The notes below the pieces were generated by a model, which saw only the letters and a program-made list of their open reading frames with translations, was not told the origin of the DNA and did not search any database. Made by a program: the position numbers and the translations under genes. Below are positions 11,565 to 23,262 of a DNA stretch of 64,000 nucleotides, piece by piece. Within the stretch, counting starts at the first letter, position 1; each line of letters opens with the position of its first letter. This stretch comes from Chelonoidis abingdonii. Its lineage: Eukaryota > Chordata > Testudines > Testudinidae. The stretch is from assembly GCF_003597395.2 (NCBI RefSeq), contig NC_133770.1, forward strand, positions 80,209,225-80,273,224, written 5' to 3'.

Positions 11565-11692
11565 CTGGCAAGCAGACACCCCAGTGTTATCCCAGTTCAG
11601 TCACTTCTGCACGAACAATGATGTTGTTTAACCTTGGCAGTGCTTACTGCTTGCGAAGTGAATATGATAAAGCTCGCAAGTGTCTCCACCAG
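11565..11692 (+). CDS. CNOT10: CNOT10 coding exon, TPR region
   Basis: The acceptor is TTTTTTCTTTCAG and the donor is CAG|GTGAAA. Two bases complete a Ser codon, then [20 protein letters not shown] and [20 protein letters not shown] follow, ending HQ at a codon boundary. The [20 protein letters not shown] stretch is a good TPR consensus (helix A N-L-G-x-x-Y, helix B Y-x-x-A). This TPR superhelix is the part of CNOT10 expected to contact CNOT11 and CNOT1. Confidence 0.95.
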
Positions 11693-14493
11693 GTGAAAAA
11701 ACAAACCTCAAGACAGCTTTATGTACTGTTCTCTTATATAGGAGCCATCTTTGTCATTATGCTGGAAATATTTATGTTCATACTTTAAAAAGAAACTTCA
11801 AAATAACTTCAGGAAGGGAAATTTTTTTTAAGAAAACATTATAGCCTTTCCTCCCCCCCTTCATCTTTCCCCGTTATCCTTCCTAGGATTCTCAAACTTG
11901 CTCAGTTAAAGCTTGTTATATTTTTCAACCAGAAGATAACCCTAAAAAAATGTTTGTGTTAATCATGTCTTTATGTATTCACCTGATTTCAAAGCTGTTT
12001 GTCTGCTTAGGTGAATTTCTCTTGGGTGTTCTATCTAAATGCATGTTGATACGATGGTCTGGAACGATTTTAAATGAGCGGTTCTGGATTAGTTCTAATG
12101 AAATTGTTCTCAATTATGTTAACCATCACGCTAACACCCCTTTTAGCTTCATTGTTTTAAAAAAACATTGGGGTGGCTAAAGGGTAGCCAAAAGCATCAA
12201 ACTCTCTAAAGCAGTCAGTTAAGCCTGTAATTTTAGGCTTTTTCTTCACGTTTGCCTTAAAATTGTTTGTGGGTGGGTTTAAAATTAATCTGACACTTAA
12301 TTGTTCCCAAAACCGGTGATAGTTATTGCCCTTAAATGTAGAACTTTTGTGGTGCTTTGGATCCAAACACTGGACTGCTAAAACTTGATTTTAGTTTACT
12401 TTTAAGACTGTAAAGCAGTTCAACTGCCTTCGTGGGAAGTTAGGATGCTTTATAGCTGCTCTCTGTCACATCAAAATCTAAAGACAAACATCCCATTTCT
12501 GCTGCCTGAATGCAAGAATTTCACTTGCGGAGTACTTACAAAAAATGTGCAAATACTTGTACTGAAAGGTTAGGGGTTTCCTGAGGTTGAGGGAGTTAAT
12601 TATCCTTGGAGTTCAGTTTCCTACAGTTTTTCTAGATTTTACTCCCTCTTCCTTTCTTCCTTCGGTTTAGCAGCTCTCCTCTGTAAAACTAAAAAGGGTT
12701 CTCTGCAGAATAACTTAGGCTGTCATAATTTAATCACTGTCCAAAACAGGATACTACTCTGAAGCTGAAGAAATTGAAGTTGAAGCTATTCAAAGCTGTT
12801 CATTTCCTTCCTTTCAATAGAGCAGATCCATGTCACTGGGTGCTACATGTTAACTACCACCATGTGTGAAAGAGAGGACACACGGAATTACTTCACTGTG
12901 CATATTTAAGCAGGCTGTCTTCAACACTGAGTGAAGCCAACTAGAAAAACAATGGGCAGGGACACCATTGGATTTTATATCTTGCAGAGAGAAATAGGGC
13001 AAATCAAATGGTGAAATAGCACCTTTGCTACCAAGTTACTCAAGTTGCTGTTTAGTCTTTTAACTGTACTGCTTGGGCTAGAGCTTTTTATACAGAATCA
13101 TTTTGTCCCGTGTTTAGTTTTCACAAATATGGTCCCATACTTTTCAAGAATGTGTGTGTGTTGTGGGGGGGGTATTAAACCAAATGCACTTTTACAGGTT
13201 CAGTTAATATAATTGAAGTGTTCTCCCTTTTTAGTGAAGTAATAGCTGTATTTTGGGCTGAACAAACTGTGAGGCTGAGGGGTTTACAGCAAATAAACTT
13301 AGAGGCTCCTGAGTCTACCAGTTGGTGATTAGTGAGAAACATCTTTGTTGTTGTTTTGGAAATATTTAATTGTTCACACTTAAAAATGAAATTCAAAGTA
13401 ACTTCAGGAAGGGAAATTATTTTTTTAAAATCATAGCGTTTCCTCCCCCATCATCATTCCTTTTTATCATTCTTTTCATCCTTATTTCCTTTCCTCATAG
13501 CTTAGCAAGTTTGTTTGAATAGCTGCAATATATTTGTTTACACGTTTCAAAGTTGACTAGGAGAAGGGCTGTTTTCTTCCAGTGTAAACAAGACGAACAC
13601 AAATACAACAATGATGCTTGCTCAGCTGTAGAGGGAAGGAAGTTGAGGTTGAAGGATGAAGAGGAGGGAAATTAGTCAAATATTTAATAACATTTTCCCT
13701 TTCAGAGGCTTGACAGCCCTTGCTGTTTTTCTTTGCATGTCAATTGAGAATTTTTCTGTTTTGACTGAAAGGAATGACACTGTGCTTGAGCTTTGAGTAT
13801 AGGAGCCAGTCAGAGCACAGCTATCAGAGTAACTGATGGGAGAGCTGCATATTTTGAGAAATAATTGTATTGTGATCATGAAATCCTTGTAGGCTGCCTC
13901 TGTCAGCTGATCTGAGTGTGGGGAATCAAATACTATATGATTATTGAGAAATAAACATCTGTACAAATCATTGGCAGCCAAGCTGAGCACAGGGAACTAA
14001 GTAACTGTATGGTATTCCTGCACTCTGATTGGCTGAGACAATGACATTTCACTGTGTTCTCAAACTGCTGCAGGTTGGGAATAGAGAGGTCCCTAGCTGG
14101 TGCACATTTGAATAAGTTCATTAGCTTCATAACAGAGGATCTGGTCATGTGACTGTAGGGAGATTTTGAATGAATCGCTCATCTGGGAAATCACGCCTCC
14201 AAGAAAAAACAAACAAAACCTTCAGATTGGCTCTAGAATGACTCATTTATTTGTCATGTATGTATGTAAAAAGCAGATGGTGCCTCAGAGTAGAGGTGTG
14301 AAATATTCTTAAAAGGCAGATCATCTGTCATCCTCTCTGCATACGTGGACCTGATGGCAGGTATTTATATTTGAAAAATAGTACCTTGGTTTGTTTGTTT
14401 GCCCTGCCTTATCCTATCCTGCCAGCTGGTATTTTCCTTCTTGTTGAATTATCTGTTGTGTTGTAACCTTTTTCTATCTCATTTTGGGATAAG
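11693..14493. other. CNOT10 intron with a local duplicated motif
   Basis: No exon is seen. Two stretches about 1.6 kb apart, near 11795-11870 and 13395-13460, share AACTTCAGGAAGGGAAAT plus following T/A runs, TTTCCTCCCCC and TCAT-rich sequence. This looks like an old intronic duplication. The acceptor at the right end is CATTTTGGGATAAG, with its pyrimidine tract displaced upstream (CTTTTTCTATCTC). Confidence 0.5.
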
Positions 14494-14569
14494 GCTGCTT
14501 CACTGATCCATCCTAAAGAAATTCCCCCCGAGGCCATTCTACTGGCTGTGTATCTTGAACTACAGAATG
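14494..14569 (+). CDS. CNOT10: CNOT10 coding exon, C-terminal TPR region
   Basis: The acceptor is GGGATAAG and the donor is G|GTAAGT. In frame it encodes [20 protein letters not shown] and LELQN, plus one base of a Gly codon. It continues directly from HQ of the previous exon, as in vertebrate CNOT10 (KCLHQAAS...[20 protein letters not shown], recalled). Confidence 0.94.
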
Positions 14570-15204
14570 GTAAGTAATTTTGGCATCTTTTCTAAACAAT
14601 TTTAACCCCTTTTATGTTGATTGGTGCTCCCTGTGCCTCTCATGTTGCTTGTGTTTAATTATTATTTTAGACCTTACTGCAAACTTTACCAAGGAACCTT
14701 TGAAGTCAACGCAGTAGAATAAAGCAATTAGTAGCATCAGAAATATGCAGTCTGTTTAGATTTTTGAGTTCAGATGTTACAGCTCAGCAAGTTGTGCAAT
14801 TAATTGTTCCCCACATTTCAAGTCCAAAGCTTTTTTTGTCCATGTTTTGTGTGTGTGTATGTACATGCTTCTACATGGCACCATTGGTTGCCATCTCTTT
14901 AAGTCACATATTACCACAAAAAAAACTTCAAAAACAGACTGAGAGTCTGCTGCATTGGAATTAACTTTAATTTAATTTGAAAGACTGGGAGTGGATGGGT
15001 CATTACACAAAGTATAACTATTTCCTCATGTTTATTTTTCCCCTTTACTGTTCCTCACACCTTGTCAGCTGTTGGAAATGGGCCATTTTGATTACCACTA
15101 CAAAGTGTGTGGGTTTCCCCCCCCTTCTCTCCTGCTGGTAATAGCTGACCTTTAACTGATCACTCTCCTTATAGTGTGTATGGTAACACCCATTGTTTCA
15201 TGTT

Positions 15205-15238
15205 CTCTGTGTGTGTGTGTGTGTATACACACACATAT
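15205..15238. repeat. GT/AC dinucleotide repeat
   Basis: TGTGTGTGTGTGTGTG followed by TATACACACACATATG, a short self-complementary microsatellite directly before a SINE tail. Confidence 0.85.
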
Positions 15239-15243
15239 GTCTT

Positions 15244-15350
15244 CCTACTGTATTTTCCACTGCATGCATCTGATGAAGTGGGTTTTAGCCCACGAAAGCT
15301 TATGCTCACATAAATTTGTTAGTCCCTAAGATGCCACAAGTACTCCTGTG
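15244..15350 (+). mobile_element. Turtle-type SINE tail fragment
   Basis: The core TGATGAAGTGGGTTTTAGCC, then CACGAAAGCTTATGCTCA and AAATTTGTTAGTCCCTAAG, is a tail seen very often in turtle genomes. Two further relatives occur at 53925-54060 and 57821-57970. No 5' tRNA-like head is seen here. Confidence 0.65.
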
Positions 15351-15734
15351 CTTTATATGTTTCCTTTGTGTAAAAATAAGTATTTATCAATTAAAGACTC
15401 TTAGCCTAAATTACACCACTGGTTGGCAGTGCCTTCTGTAGTGCAGACTTAAAAACAATGTCTAGCATAAACCTGTTCCTACACACTCATATCTTCCCAA
15501 AGCAGTCATCTTCTGGGCTGAAATTTTCCATGCATTGTCTCTTACAAAAGCAATTTGTCTTGGAAAGTATGACCAAAATCCTGTCAGTTAGTGAGGTATG
15601 GGAGATTGAATGATGAAAGTTTTATGCACTTTCTTGCACCTTTGTATAAAGAAGGACTAAAAGGTTTGTTGGTTTTTTGTTTTTAAAGGGACACCAATTT
15701 GAAACCTGTTAAGCTTCCAGAAATGAGCTAAATA

Positions 15735-18480
15735 GTGCTATGTCCTAGACCTACCCCTGAGACGTCCTCAGTGTAGTATTCTCCTTCATTGCTTGTCCAT
15801 ATGCACATTTGCATCATGCACTTGAGCCCAGAGTATTTAGTCGTCAGTACCTAGACCTCACATGTGTGCCCTGAGACTCCTTATGCTCCACGTTGAGGGC
15901 ATGTGAGGGCAGAGCGCATTGCACTCCTCCATTCCTCTTAATCACATCTGGCTTCAGACTGAGCTCACTGCCTGTACAACTGCCAGCAGCTTCCTACCGC
16001 ACAATTAATAATGTTGACTGTTTTTTAATAGTTTTACAGTATATTCTGGTTAGATAAGTTTTAGCTTAGTTTGACTTCTTGTCAAGACCCAGGACAGTCT
16101 CATCTGTGTCTCCTGGGTTTAAGTATTGCCCCACATGCAAAGGGCCTGTGCCCATAACCAATGGTCATGCAAACTGCCTTTACTGCCCCCTATCTAAACC
16201 ACAGCCTTCAACAACACAGCAGATAGTGGTGGCACTAAGTGGGGAATTATCAGCCCTTCCTGTGCCAAGGGGCACACCCCCCAACACACATTGAATACAA
16301 GTTCCTCTTCAACGTGCCTCAGACTCCATCTGCCTCTACACTATACCTCTGCTGCAGCTTAGCCTCAAAAGTCAGTCTGCAGCAATCCAGCCCGATTCCT
16401 ATCCAAAACATTGAATTCATAGGAGCAGTCTTAAATTCCACCAAGTCTGTGGTTTACATTCCTCAGGACCGATTCAACAACCAATTGTCCCTCATCTGTC
16501 AGTTGGAACAAAACCCAAATACCATAGCAAGGATCTGTCACATGTTCTAGTAGCCATGAATTCTTGTCACCTAAGGGGGGGGGGGGGGTGCCATATGAAA
16601 TTACTCAAAGTGCAAGGCCTCTGGATGGAATGGGAAGCAAGGATGCACATCAGCCTCAGAGCTTATGCAAAACATTAAAGACTTTTCTCAGACTTATCAG
16701 AGGACAATTGCTATGGATAATGACTGACAATACAATTACCATGTTCTGCATCAAAAAAACAATGCAGAGCCAAGATGCTGTCAGGTTGTGGACCTGATGC
16801 ATCTAACATTAGATTGTCCTATCAGCAATATACTTACCAGGTATTTAAAATACATTGGCAAGCAAACCGTGCAGGCACTTCTTCCAGAATCACTACTGGG
16901 AGATCAAGAGCTCTGTTCTCGGGTCACCTCCGATAGACTTGTTTGCCACATGGGGTCACAGGAAGTGTTGAATATTTTGTTTTAGAGGCGGCATCAGCCT
17001 GGGCTCCCTGGCAAATTCATTCCTGATTCCAGGGTCAGGGACCTTAATATAGGCCTATCCTCTGATATTGAGAGTGCTCTGCAAGGATCAACAGCAAGAT
17101 TCATACAAGTTGATTGTGATAGCCCTGGCATAGCCGTGCCAATTTTGGTTCACAGACCTGCTATACCTGTCAACCTCCCAACCCACCTCTGCTCCCAGAC
17201 CTCATGTCACAGAACAAGGCAGAGATCCTATTGCAGAACTGCAATCCTTCCTGGGTGCATGTTGTTGGTAGAATATGCCTGATGCTCTCCAGTGAGGAAT
17301 ATCCTTATGAACACCAGGAAGGGGTTTCCAAGAAAAACCTACCTGCCAGAATGGACAAGGTTTTCCCACTGGTGCTGTAGAAGGCTGATTGTTGCTCACA
17401 ATTCTTTGATACCTCAGATCTTAGATTATTTGCCAGAACTAAAGAAAAATAATTTTGTCATTTGGAGTTCAGTCAGGATTCACTTTCAGCTCACCACCCC
17501 CACTGGAAAAACACACTATTTTCTCACGTGACTATGATGAAATGTTTAAACGGGCTGATTGACGTATTCCCACTGATCGAGTACCTCATTCCACCATGGG
17601 GCCTCAACTTGTTACTTCAATCCTTCATGAGCAGATCATTTGAACCATTTGCTACCTGTTCCTTTTTACATTTCAGCGAAGATGGCCATCACATCAGCAA
17701 GATGGGTAAGTGAGATCCAAGTACTGATGGCTGACCCTCCCTTCGCAATCTTCTATTCCATTAAGATATCTCAAGGACACATTCCAAGTTCCTGCCAAAA
17801 GTGGTTACTGAGTTCCACTTGCCAATATTCGTTTCCAAGCCTCTTGCCTCAAGAGCAGAAGTAACGCTACATTCCTTAAATGGCAGGAGGGTATTAGCCT
17901 TCTATCTGCATAGGACACAACCATTCTCATATTCTCCAAGGCTATTTGTCTGTTTTGCAAAAAGAATAAAGGGATCAGCCATATCAATACAGAGACCATC
18001 AAACTGAATCTCCAACTACATCAAGACCTGCTATGAAGTAGGCATGATAGAGCCACTTGGTTCCTTGAGCTCATTCAACTAGAGCTTAAGCATCATTATC
18101 AGCTTCACTGGAGAGATGTTACTCACATGCACATTCCGCACACCCTCCATCCGCTCAGCTTTGGCGTCCTTACCCTTCAGATTCTGCAGTTCAGAAGAAA
18201 CAGAGGAGCACTGGTGCATGCTGCCCTTACATGTCCTTTATGTGGGGCACAGAGACTCTAAGAGTACTGCTCATGTCCACCTATAGTGCAATGTGTATAT
18301 GGACAGCACATCTCAAAGGACTCCAGTTATTGTAAAATGAGTCACTTTTTCCCATTCCTGCAAATGTTATTTCCCCTGTTCGTGTGTGAAGGACCCACAT
18401 GGAACAGGAATGAAGGCCCTCATTCTGAGCTGCTCTGCATGGACACAACCAAGCACCCACTTGAAACCCTGCTGAAGCCA
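15735..18480 (+). mobile_element. Degenerate DIRS-type tyrosine-recombinase retrotransposon
   Basis: Decayed coding pieces lie in order on +, in the last CNOT10 intron. 16079-16294 is gag-like with a zinc-knuckle-like C-x2-C...H-x-x-C-x2-C pattern (KYCPTCKG, GHANCLYC). 16400-16500 is RT-RNase H-like (NIEFIGAVLNSTKSVVYIPQ DRF). 16680-16760 is RNase H-like (QLLWIMTDNTITMFCIKK). 17080-17230 is a connecting domain. 17390-18000 is tyrosine recombinase, with N-terminal LIPQILDYLPELKK, a catalytic-Arg box ITSARWVSEIQVL and RLFVCFAKRIKGSAIS. There are several frameshifts and internal losses, much of the RT is missing, and no long intact ORF remains. The ends are estimates. Family call is from motif order. 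Confidence 0.75.
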
Positions 18481-18489
18481 TCAGGACCT

Positions 18490-19827
18490 CCAGAGCAGAA
18501 CCACCTGCAGGACTGGGGCATTAGTAACTGAACAGAAAGTGCTGTTGGTGCTCAATTTGTCACCACTCTAATCTGTTACAATCGTGTTACAAGTAAAAAT
18601 AGTACATAAGTCTCACTCCTCTCTGAATATGTTTTAACCTGATATTTTGAAAATATACGTTGAAAAATCTTAAAAGAAAAACTAAGTATGAAATCTCATC
18701 TTGTTTTTTGTGATAATTTGTGTTGAGTGAGATTTATTTTTTACATAGAATTCCTAACAAAGACATCTTTTGAGGAAAAATAGATGCCACCAAAAAATTT
18801 TAAATAGTCTGAATAAAAGAGGTCCCTTCAATTAACCAGATTTTGCTTACCTGGTTTCTTTGACTGCACAGCTACTATGTTAATGACAGCTCTAGACAAG
18901 ACCTGAAGTTTTTTTTATTTTCTTTTGTTTAGTTTTTTAAAGCAAACTTTGGGAAACCCTTCTGGCTTTACTAACTGAATTTACAAAGCAGAAGAGAACA
19001 ATCCCATTTTCTTTTCCTTTTCAGGTCTCCTCCTCAAAGTGGTATAGATGTTCAGTGTGACTAGAGTTGTTTATAGAAACATCACTTCAGTTCAGAAATT
19101 CTCATTACTCTTTCCCCCTCTTTTCATGTTAAGGACTTGAGAGAGAACTCAAAACCCAATCTTTTCAGAATTCATTAAACAGAAAACAATTCAGGGTCAT
19201 GTTGGTTTTTTTTTGTGTTTTTTTTAAGGCCATTTTTTCAATGAAACCTTTTGTTTTGAAAAATTTGGACTAGCTCTAAGCATGACTGATTTAAGCTGGA
19301 ATCTTAGCTTTAATGTTTTCTGATGTGTATCCTTGATGTCTCATTTGTGTTTCCATTTCTTATGTACTATGTAGTCTGTGGGGATGATTGAGAGATCAGT
19401 GATGGCAAAAGAGTATAATTGTCTAAGAACCTTTGTTTTCAGATCTAATAGGGTTGTACAAAAGTCCAAGCTGGGTGTAGGAGCGAGGTGGCTCTGTCAA
19501 GTACTCTGCCAACTCTAAAGTCAGGTGTCTGTCCTGAAGGTGTAACTGTTAATAGCTAGGAACAGCAGCTAGAATTGAGTAGTATTGGTGCTTCAACTTT
19601 CTTTTGTTTGTGCATCTGTAGTAGGTGACATCCGCTTATCAGTATGTTGATCATTATGAAATAGCATATGCCAGCTGCAGCATAAGGTTTACCTGAGTTG
19701 CATGGGCAGGAGCTACCACTGGCAGGGGATTGTCTAGATGACTTTTCAAGTTTTTTTTTTTCTGTCTCCTGTGACTCAAGTTTGTCATGGGTAGAAGTGA
19801 ATTAACTAGAAACTGTTTGTTCTGTAG
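18490..19827. other. CNOT10 last intron, right part
   Basis: AT-rich sequence without a recognised repeat or exon. It ends in TTTGTTCTGTAG, the acceptor of the terminal exon. Confidence 0.6.
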
Positions 19828-19982
19828 GTAACACTCAGCTGGCACTGCAGATAATCAAAAGAAACCAGCTTCTCCCTTCAGTGAAAACACACACTGATAT
19901 GCGAAAGAAGCCAATATTTCAGCCAGTCCACCCTATCCAGCCTATTCAGATGCCAGCTTTCACCACTGTTCAAAGGAAGTGA
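19828..19982 (+). CDS. CNOT10: CNOT10 terminal coding exon with stop
   Basis: The acceptor is TTCTGTAG. Two bases complete a Gly codon, then [40 protein letters not shown] and [10 protein letters not shown] follow, with TGA at 19980-19982. The proline-rich tail ending FTTVQRK is the conserved C terminus of vertebrate CNOT10. Together the six exons give 212 complete codons of the about 744-residue protein (human length, from memory), all in one consistent frame with no disabling change, so the gene looks functional. Confidence 0.95.
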
Positions 19983-20130
19983 AGTCTTGCTATAACCTGA
20001 CAGGCCCTATGGAGGAGGGCTTGTGAGTTTGTATATTTTTCAACTCTCTGTCAGCCATCTGAATACCAGGCATATTGGAATGGGCTGGCTTGTGTACATT
20101 TTTAATTAAAAATTCAATGAAAAAATCATG
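19983..20130 (+). other. CNOT10: CNOT10 3' UTR
   Basis: A short 3' UTR from the stop to the expected cleavage region about 15-25 bases after ATTAAA. The end point is inferred. Confidence 0.6.
20105..20110 (+). terminator. CNOT10: CNOT10 poly(A) signal ATTAAA
   Basis: ATTAAA, the most common variant signal, lies 123 bases after the stop. No AATAAA lies between. A GT/T-rich stretch (AGATTTGTTGGGG) follows about 35-45 bases on. Confidence 0.6.
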
Positions 20131-21329
20131 TCTGAAGAAATTTATAAAAGATTTGTTGGGGAACATTTCTATTTTAATGACAAACACGCATAGATTTAGG
20201 ATATGCTGTTAATCATTTGAACTCTCACTGGTTGCGGTAGTCATTAGTTTTGATTCTGCGTTTTTTCATACAGAGCAGTTTGTTTGCACCCACTCTCACT
20301 TCCATTAATTTTCAGTACAGACAGTGCAGCTGCCTCTTTTTGTTAAAGGAGAGCCTCTGAACAAGCGCTCTACTTTTCATGCTTCTCATGGAACAGGGAT
20401 AAACCTTCATCATCAGATCTGTACAAAAAGTAAGAGTCCTCTGCCAACCTCTCTCTTCGGATAATCCTGAGACCAGAAGAGACTATTGTGATCATCTAGC
20501 CTGGCCTGTGCTAACCAGGAGGTCATAGAAACAATAGTATTGTAGCTACTATATCGGTGACAACTTTTCTCTGCTGTTTTTGCTGAGACCCTTACTGGAT
20601 TCTCTACCTGAAGACAGCTACTATCTGAAGGTTTCTGTTTTACAATAAGAGATTAAGTGTTTCCTCAGCTGTCTCCCATCTTAAAACTCTTGTACAACTG
20701 GGCATGTGGTTTTATTTCCTTAAATCTATTCTCTGTATAGGTTTTTTTTTATACTTTTCATGATGATAAATCAGGCTTAGAGTGGATTGATTATGGTACC
20801 TATCAGAGCATCAGAACTGTGAACTGCAGGAGCCTTGGGTTTCTTCTGTGTCTTCCCAGTAAATACAGCCCATCACTACTAAACTATATGGTGGGATGAA
20901 TGGAAGATTGCGACTAAAACACCTCTTTACTTATGACTAGGAGAGCAGCCATGGGTTAGTTCATTGGGCTACCTAAGCTCCCTTGCACATACTATTTTGC
21001 TACACACAATGTTTCTAAAGCCTGCTTGTACACAGCAGTGTCTCTCCCAGGCTGACCCCAGTCTAGTCTGAGCTAACCTGCCAATTTCAGGATTGATTAG
21101 TTTGTTTTTCTCTTTAATATTTAAAGTTAGATCTGAATATTTTAAATAGTAAAAACCTATTAATAGTTATTAATACATTTCTGTAGATAAATGTCTGAGA
21201 CACAACAAGCTACATTACACATACAAAGCAGAAACCCAGACTGGCTAAGTCTCTTACCTCCTCTCAGCAGAACTTTTACAGGAAGGGTGGACAAATGCTA
21301 ACCAGGAGAATAGACAGGTGGTCAGACTA
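20131..21329. other. Intergenic region, first part
   Basis: No gene is seen. A CR1/SINE-like scrap (GACCAGAAGAGACTATTGTG ATC) lies near 20471-20530; otherwise nothing is recognised. Confidence 0.5.
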
Positions 21330-21596
21330 AGGGTTTGTCTACACTGGCACTTTAGAGCGCTGCAACTTTCTCGCTCATGGGGTGTGAAAAAACACCCTGA
21401 GTGCGGCAAGTTTCAGTGCGGTAAAGCACCAGGGTAGAGGGTGCACTAGTGCTGGGAGCTATGTCCCTTCTGGAGGTGTGTGTGTGGGGTTTTTTTGCTG
21501 AGCGAGCTCTCTCCCAGTGCTCTGTTGCCACTACACAAGCTACCTTAAAGCGCTGCCATTGCAGTGCTTCAGCACTGCCTGTGTAGACTAGCCCTA
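21330..21596. mobile_element. MITE with GTCTACAC/GTGTAGAC termini
   Basis: Inverted ends AGGGTTTGTCTACACT and GTGTAGACTAGCCCT bound about 265 bp. Internal halves mirror each other (TTAGAGCGCTGCAA on the left, TTAAAGCGCTGCCATTGC on the right). It is non-coding and of a type abundant in turtle and crocodilian DNA. Confidence 0.7.
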
Positions 21597-22974
21597 AACG
21601 TATACGAATAATCAGTATGAAAATGTCTGTGCTTCAATGCCTTGAGAGAGGGCTATAAATACATGGAAGAGGAAATGTTCTGAGTGGTTGGTAGGTACTC
21701 AATGCAAACTATGCACCTGAATTTCCTTCATAACACAGCCTCCCTGGATTCCTATTACTGCCATGTGTGGGCTGTGTGCTGCCTTCTCCAAGAATCTCTT
21801 TACTGTGTAGGAGAATGCATGCACCCATTCACAACGCAGGCATTCTAGTAAACAGTAAGTGTCCTTAAGGGGCTCTGGTTCCTCTCAATTATGCATAGGT
21901 GCCCTCCTCCCCTCTTTTATTTAAGAGCCAGTAAAACAGCCTGTAGAATTGGAATCTAAACCTCATTTTCCAGCTGTCCTTGTGGGTATAAGACCATCAG
22001 TGTACCAGACCGAGCAGCTTCAGTGCTAAATCAAAGAGCCAACGAGGCTGCAGTGCACTCTGTGTCCTTGAACTAACTTTTTTGGAGGGTCAAGTGCTTA
22101 GGGTGTGAACTCATTCTTGGATTAGTTAGGAGCAGGCTGCAAGTTTCACTTTCCAGGTGAGTGGCTGAGTTACTGTTTATGGGATCTGGCAGGTACATGT
22201 GGTACAAATACTCAAAGTGCTAAACCTTGCTTTTTACAAATACTCAAACCTGTAATTTTGCATTTTACTCTCTACAAACATTAGTGCTAATAAAACGCTG
22301 CACATAATGTGCAAAAGCATTGCTCTAAAAATAAAGTAGTCCAGGTTTTACAGCAATCACTCAACTCTGTCAACAAACCCCAAGCAGTCACTTTAAAAGC
22401 TGCTGTGAAGCCAGCATGACCTCATCAAAACTTAACAGGTGCTCAGCTTGACGAGCACAGTTAACTCTAAAAGGCCATAATCTAGCTGGGTCATTAGTTT
22501 CTCAGTACACCTGGAATTTACTAGCCTACATCCTTAACTACTACCCACTCCCATTCTAGTGACTAAGTTAATCAAGACATTAGCTTGCTTACATAGTAGT
22601 CACTGTGGCCAAGAATGTACCGGAATTCAAAAGGGATTGCATATCTCACCTCCATACCAACCACCTCCCTCTGGGTGTTTGCAATACTAATTGCAATACT
22701 AACATTTTGGAAGGGTTAGGATAGTCAGCATTACTTCTCCTTAGGATGAGGGGGATAGATCACCCACATTTGCTTACTGTGGATTCCTTACCTTTCTCTT
22801 ACTGGCTCTTGTCAGACTGACATAGCCAGAAATTTGGTCTCAGGCAGTTTGGCCATTCCTGTGCAGTAATGAGCTATGGGTCAGTTCAGCTACATTTCTT
22901 CAGTACCCCTTGGAGTTGTCCATACCTATGCATTTGTTTTTAGCCACTGGAAAGTATGCTCCTGAGGGCTGGTC
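21597..22974. other. Intergenic region, no recognised feature
   Basis: No ORF, RNA gene or clear repeat is supported. A short direct repeat ATTGCAATACTAA occurs near 22679-22702. Confidence 0.5.
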
Positions 22975-23262
22975 TACACTACGGGGTAAAATCGATTTTA
23001 GATACGCAATTTCAGCTACGTGAATAACGTAGCTGAAGTCGAATATCTAAAATCGATTTACTCACCCGTCCTCACAGCATGGGATCGATGTCCGCGGCTC
23101 GCCATGTCGATTCCGGAACTCCGTTGGGGTTGGTGGAGTTCCGGAATCGATTTAAGCACGCTCAGGGATCGATATATCCTGTCTAGATTAGACGCAATAT
23201 ATCGATCCCCGGGCAATCGATTTTAACATGCCGATACAGCGCATAGTCTAGACATGGCCTAA
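22975..23262. mobile_element. Palindromic MITE with three internal hairpins (Chompy-like)
   Basis: The terminal region GGGCTGGTCTACACTACG pairs imperfectly with CGCATAGTCTAGACATGGCC. Inside, three hairpins follow one another. Arms 22988-23020/23027-23059 are nearly perfect over about 33 bp. Arms 23107-23122/23135-23150 (TCGATTCCGGAACTCC) are perfect over 16 bp. Arms 23165-23177/23197-23209 (GGGATCGATATAT) are perfect over 13 bp. It has no transposase. Confidence 0.8.
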
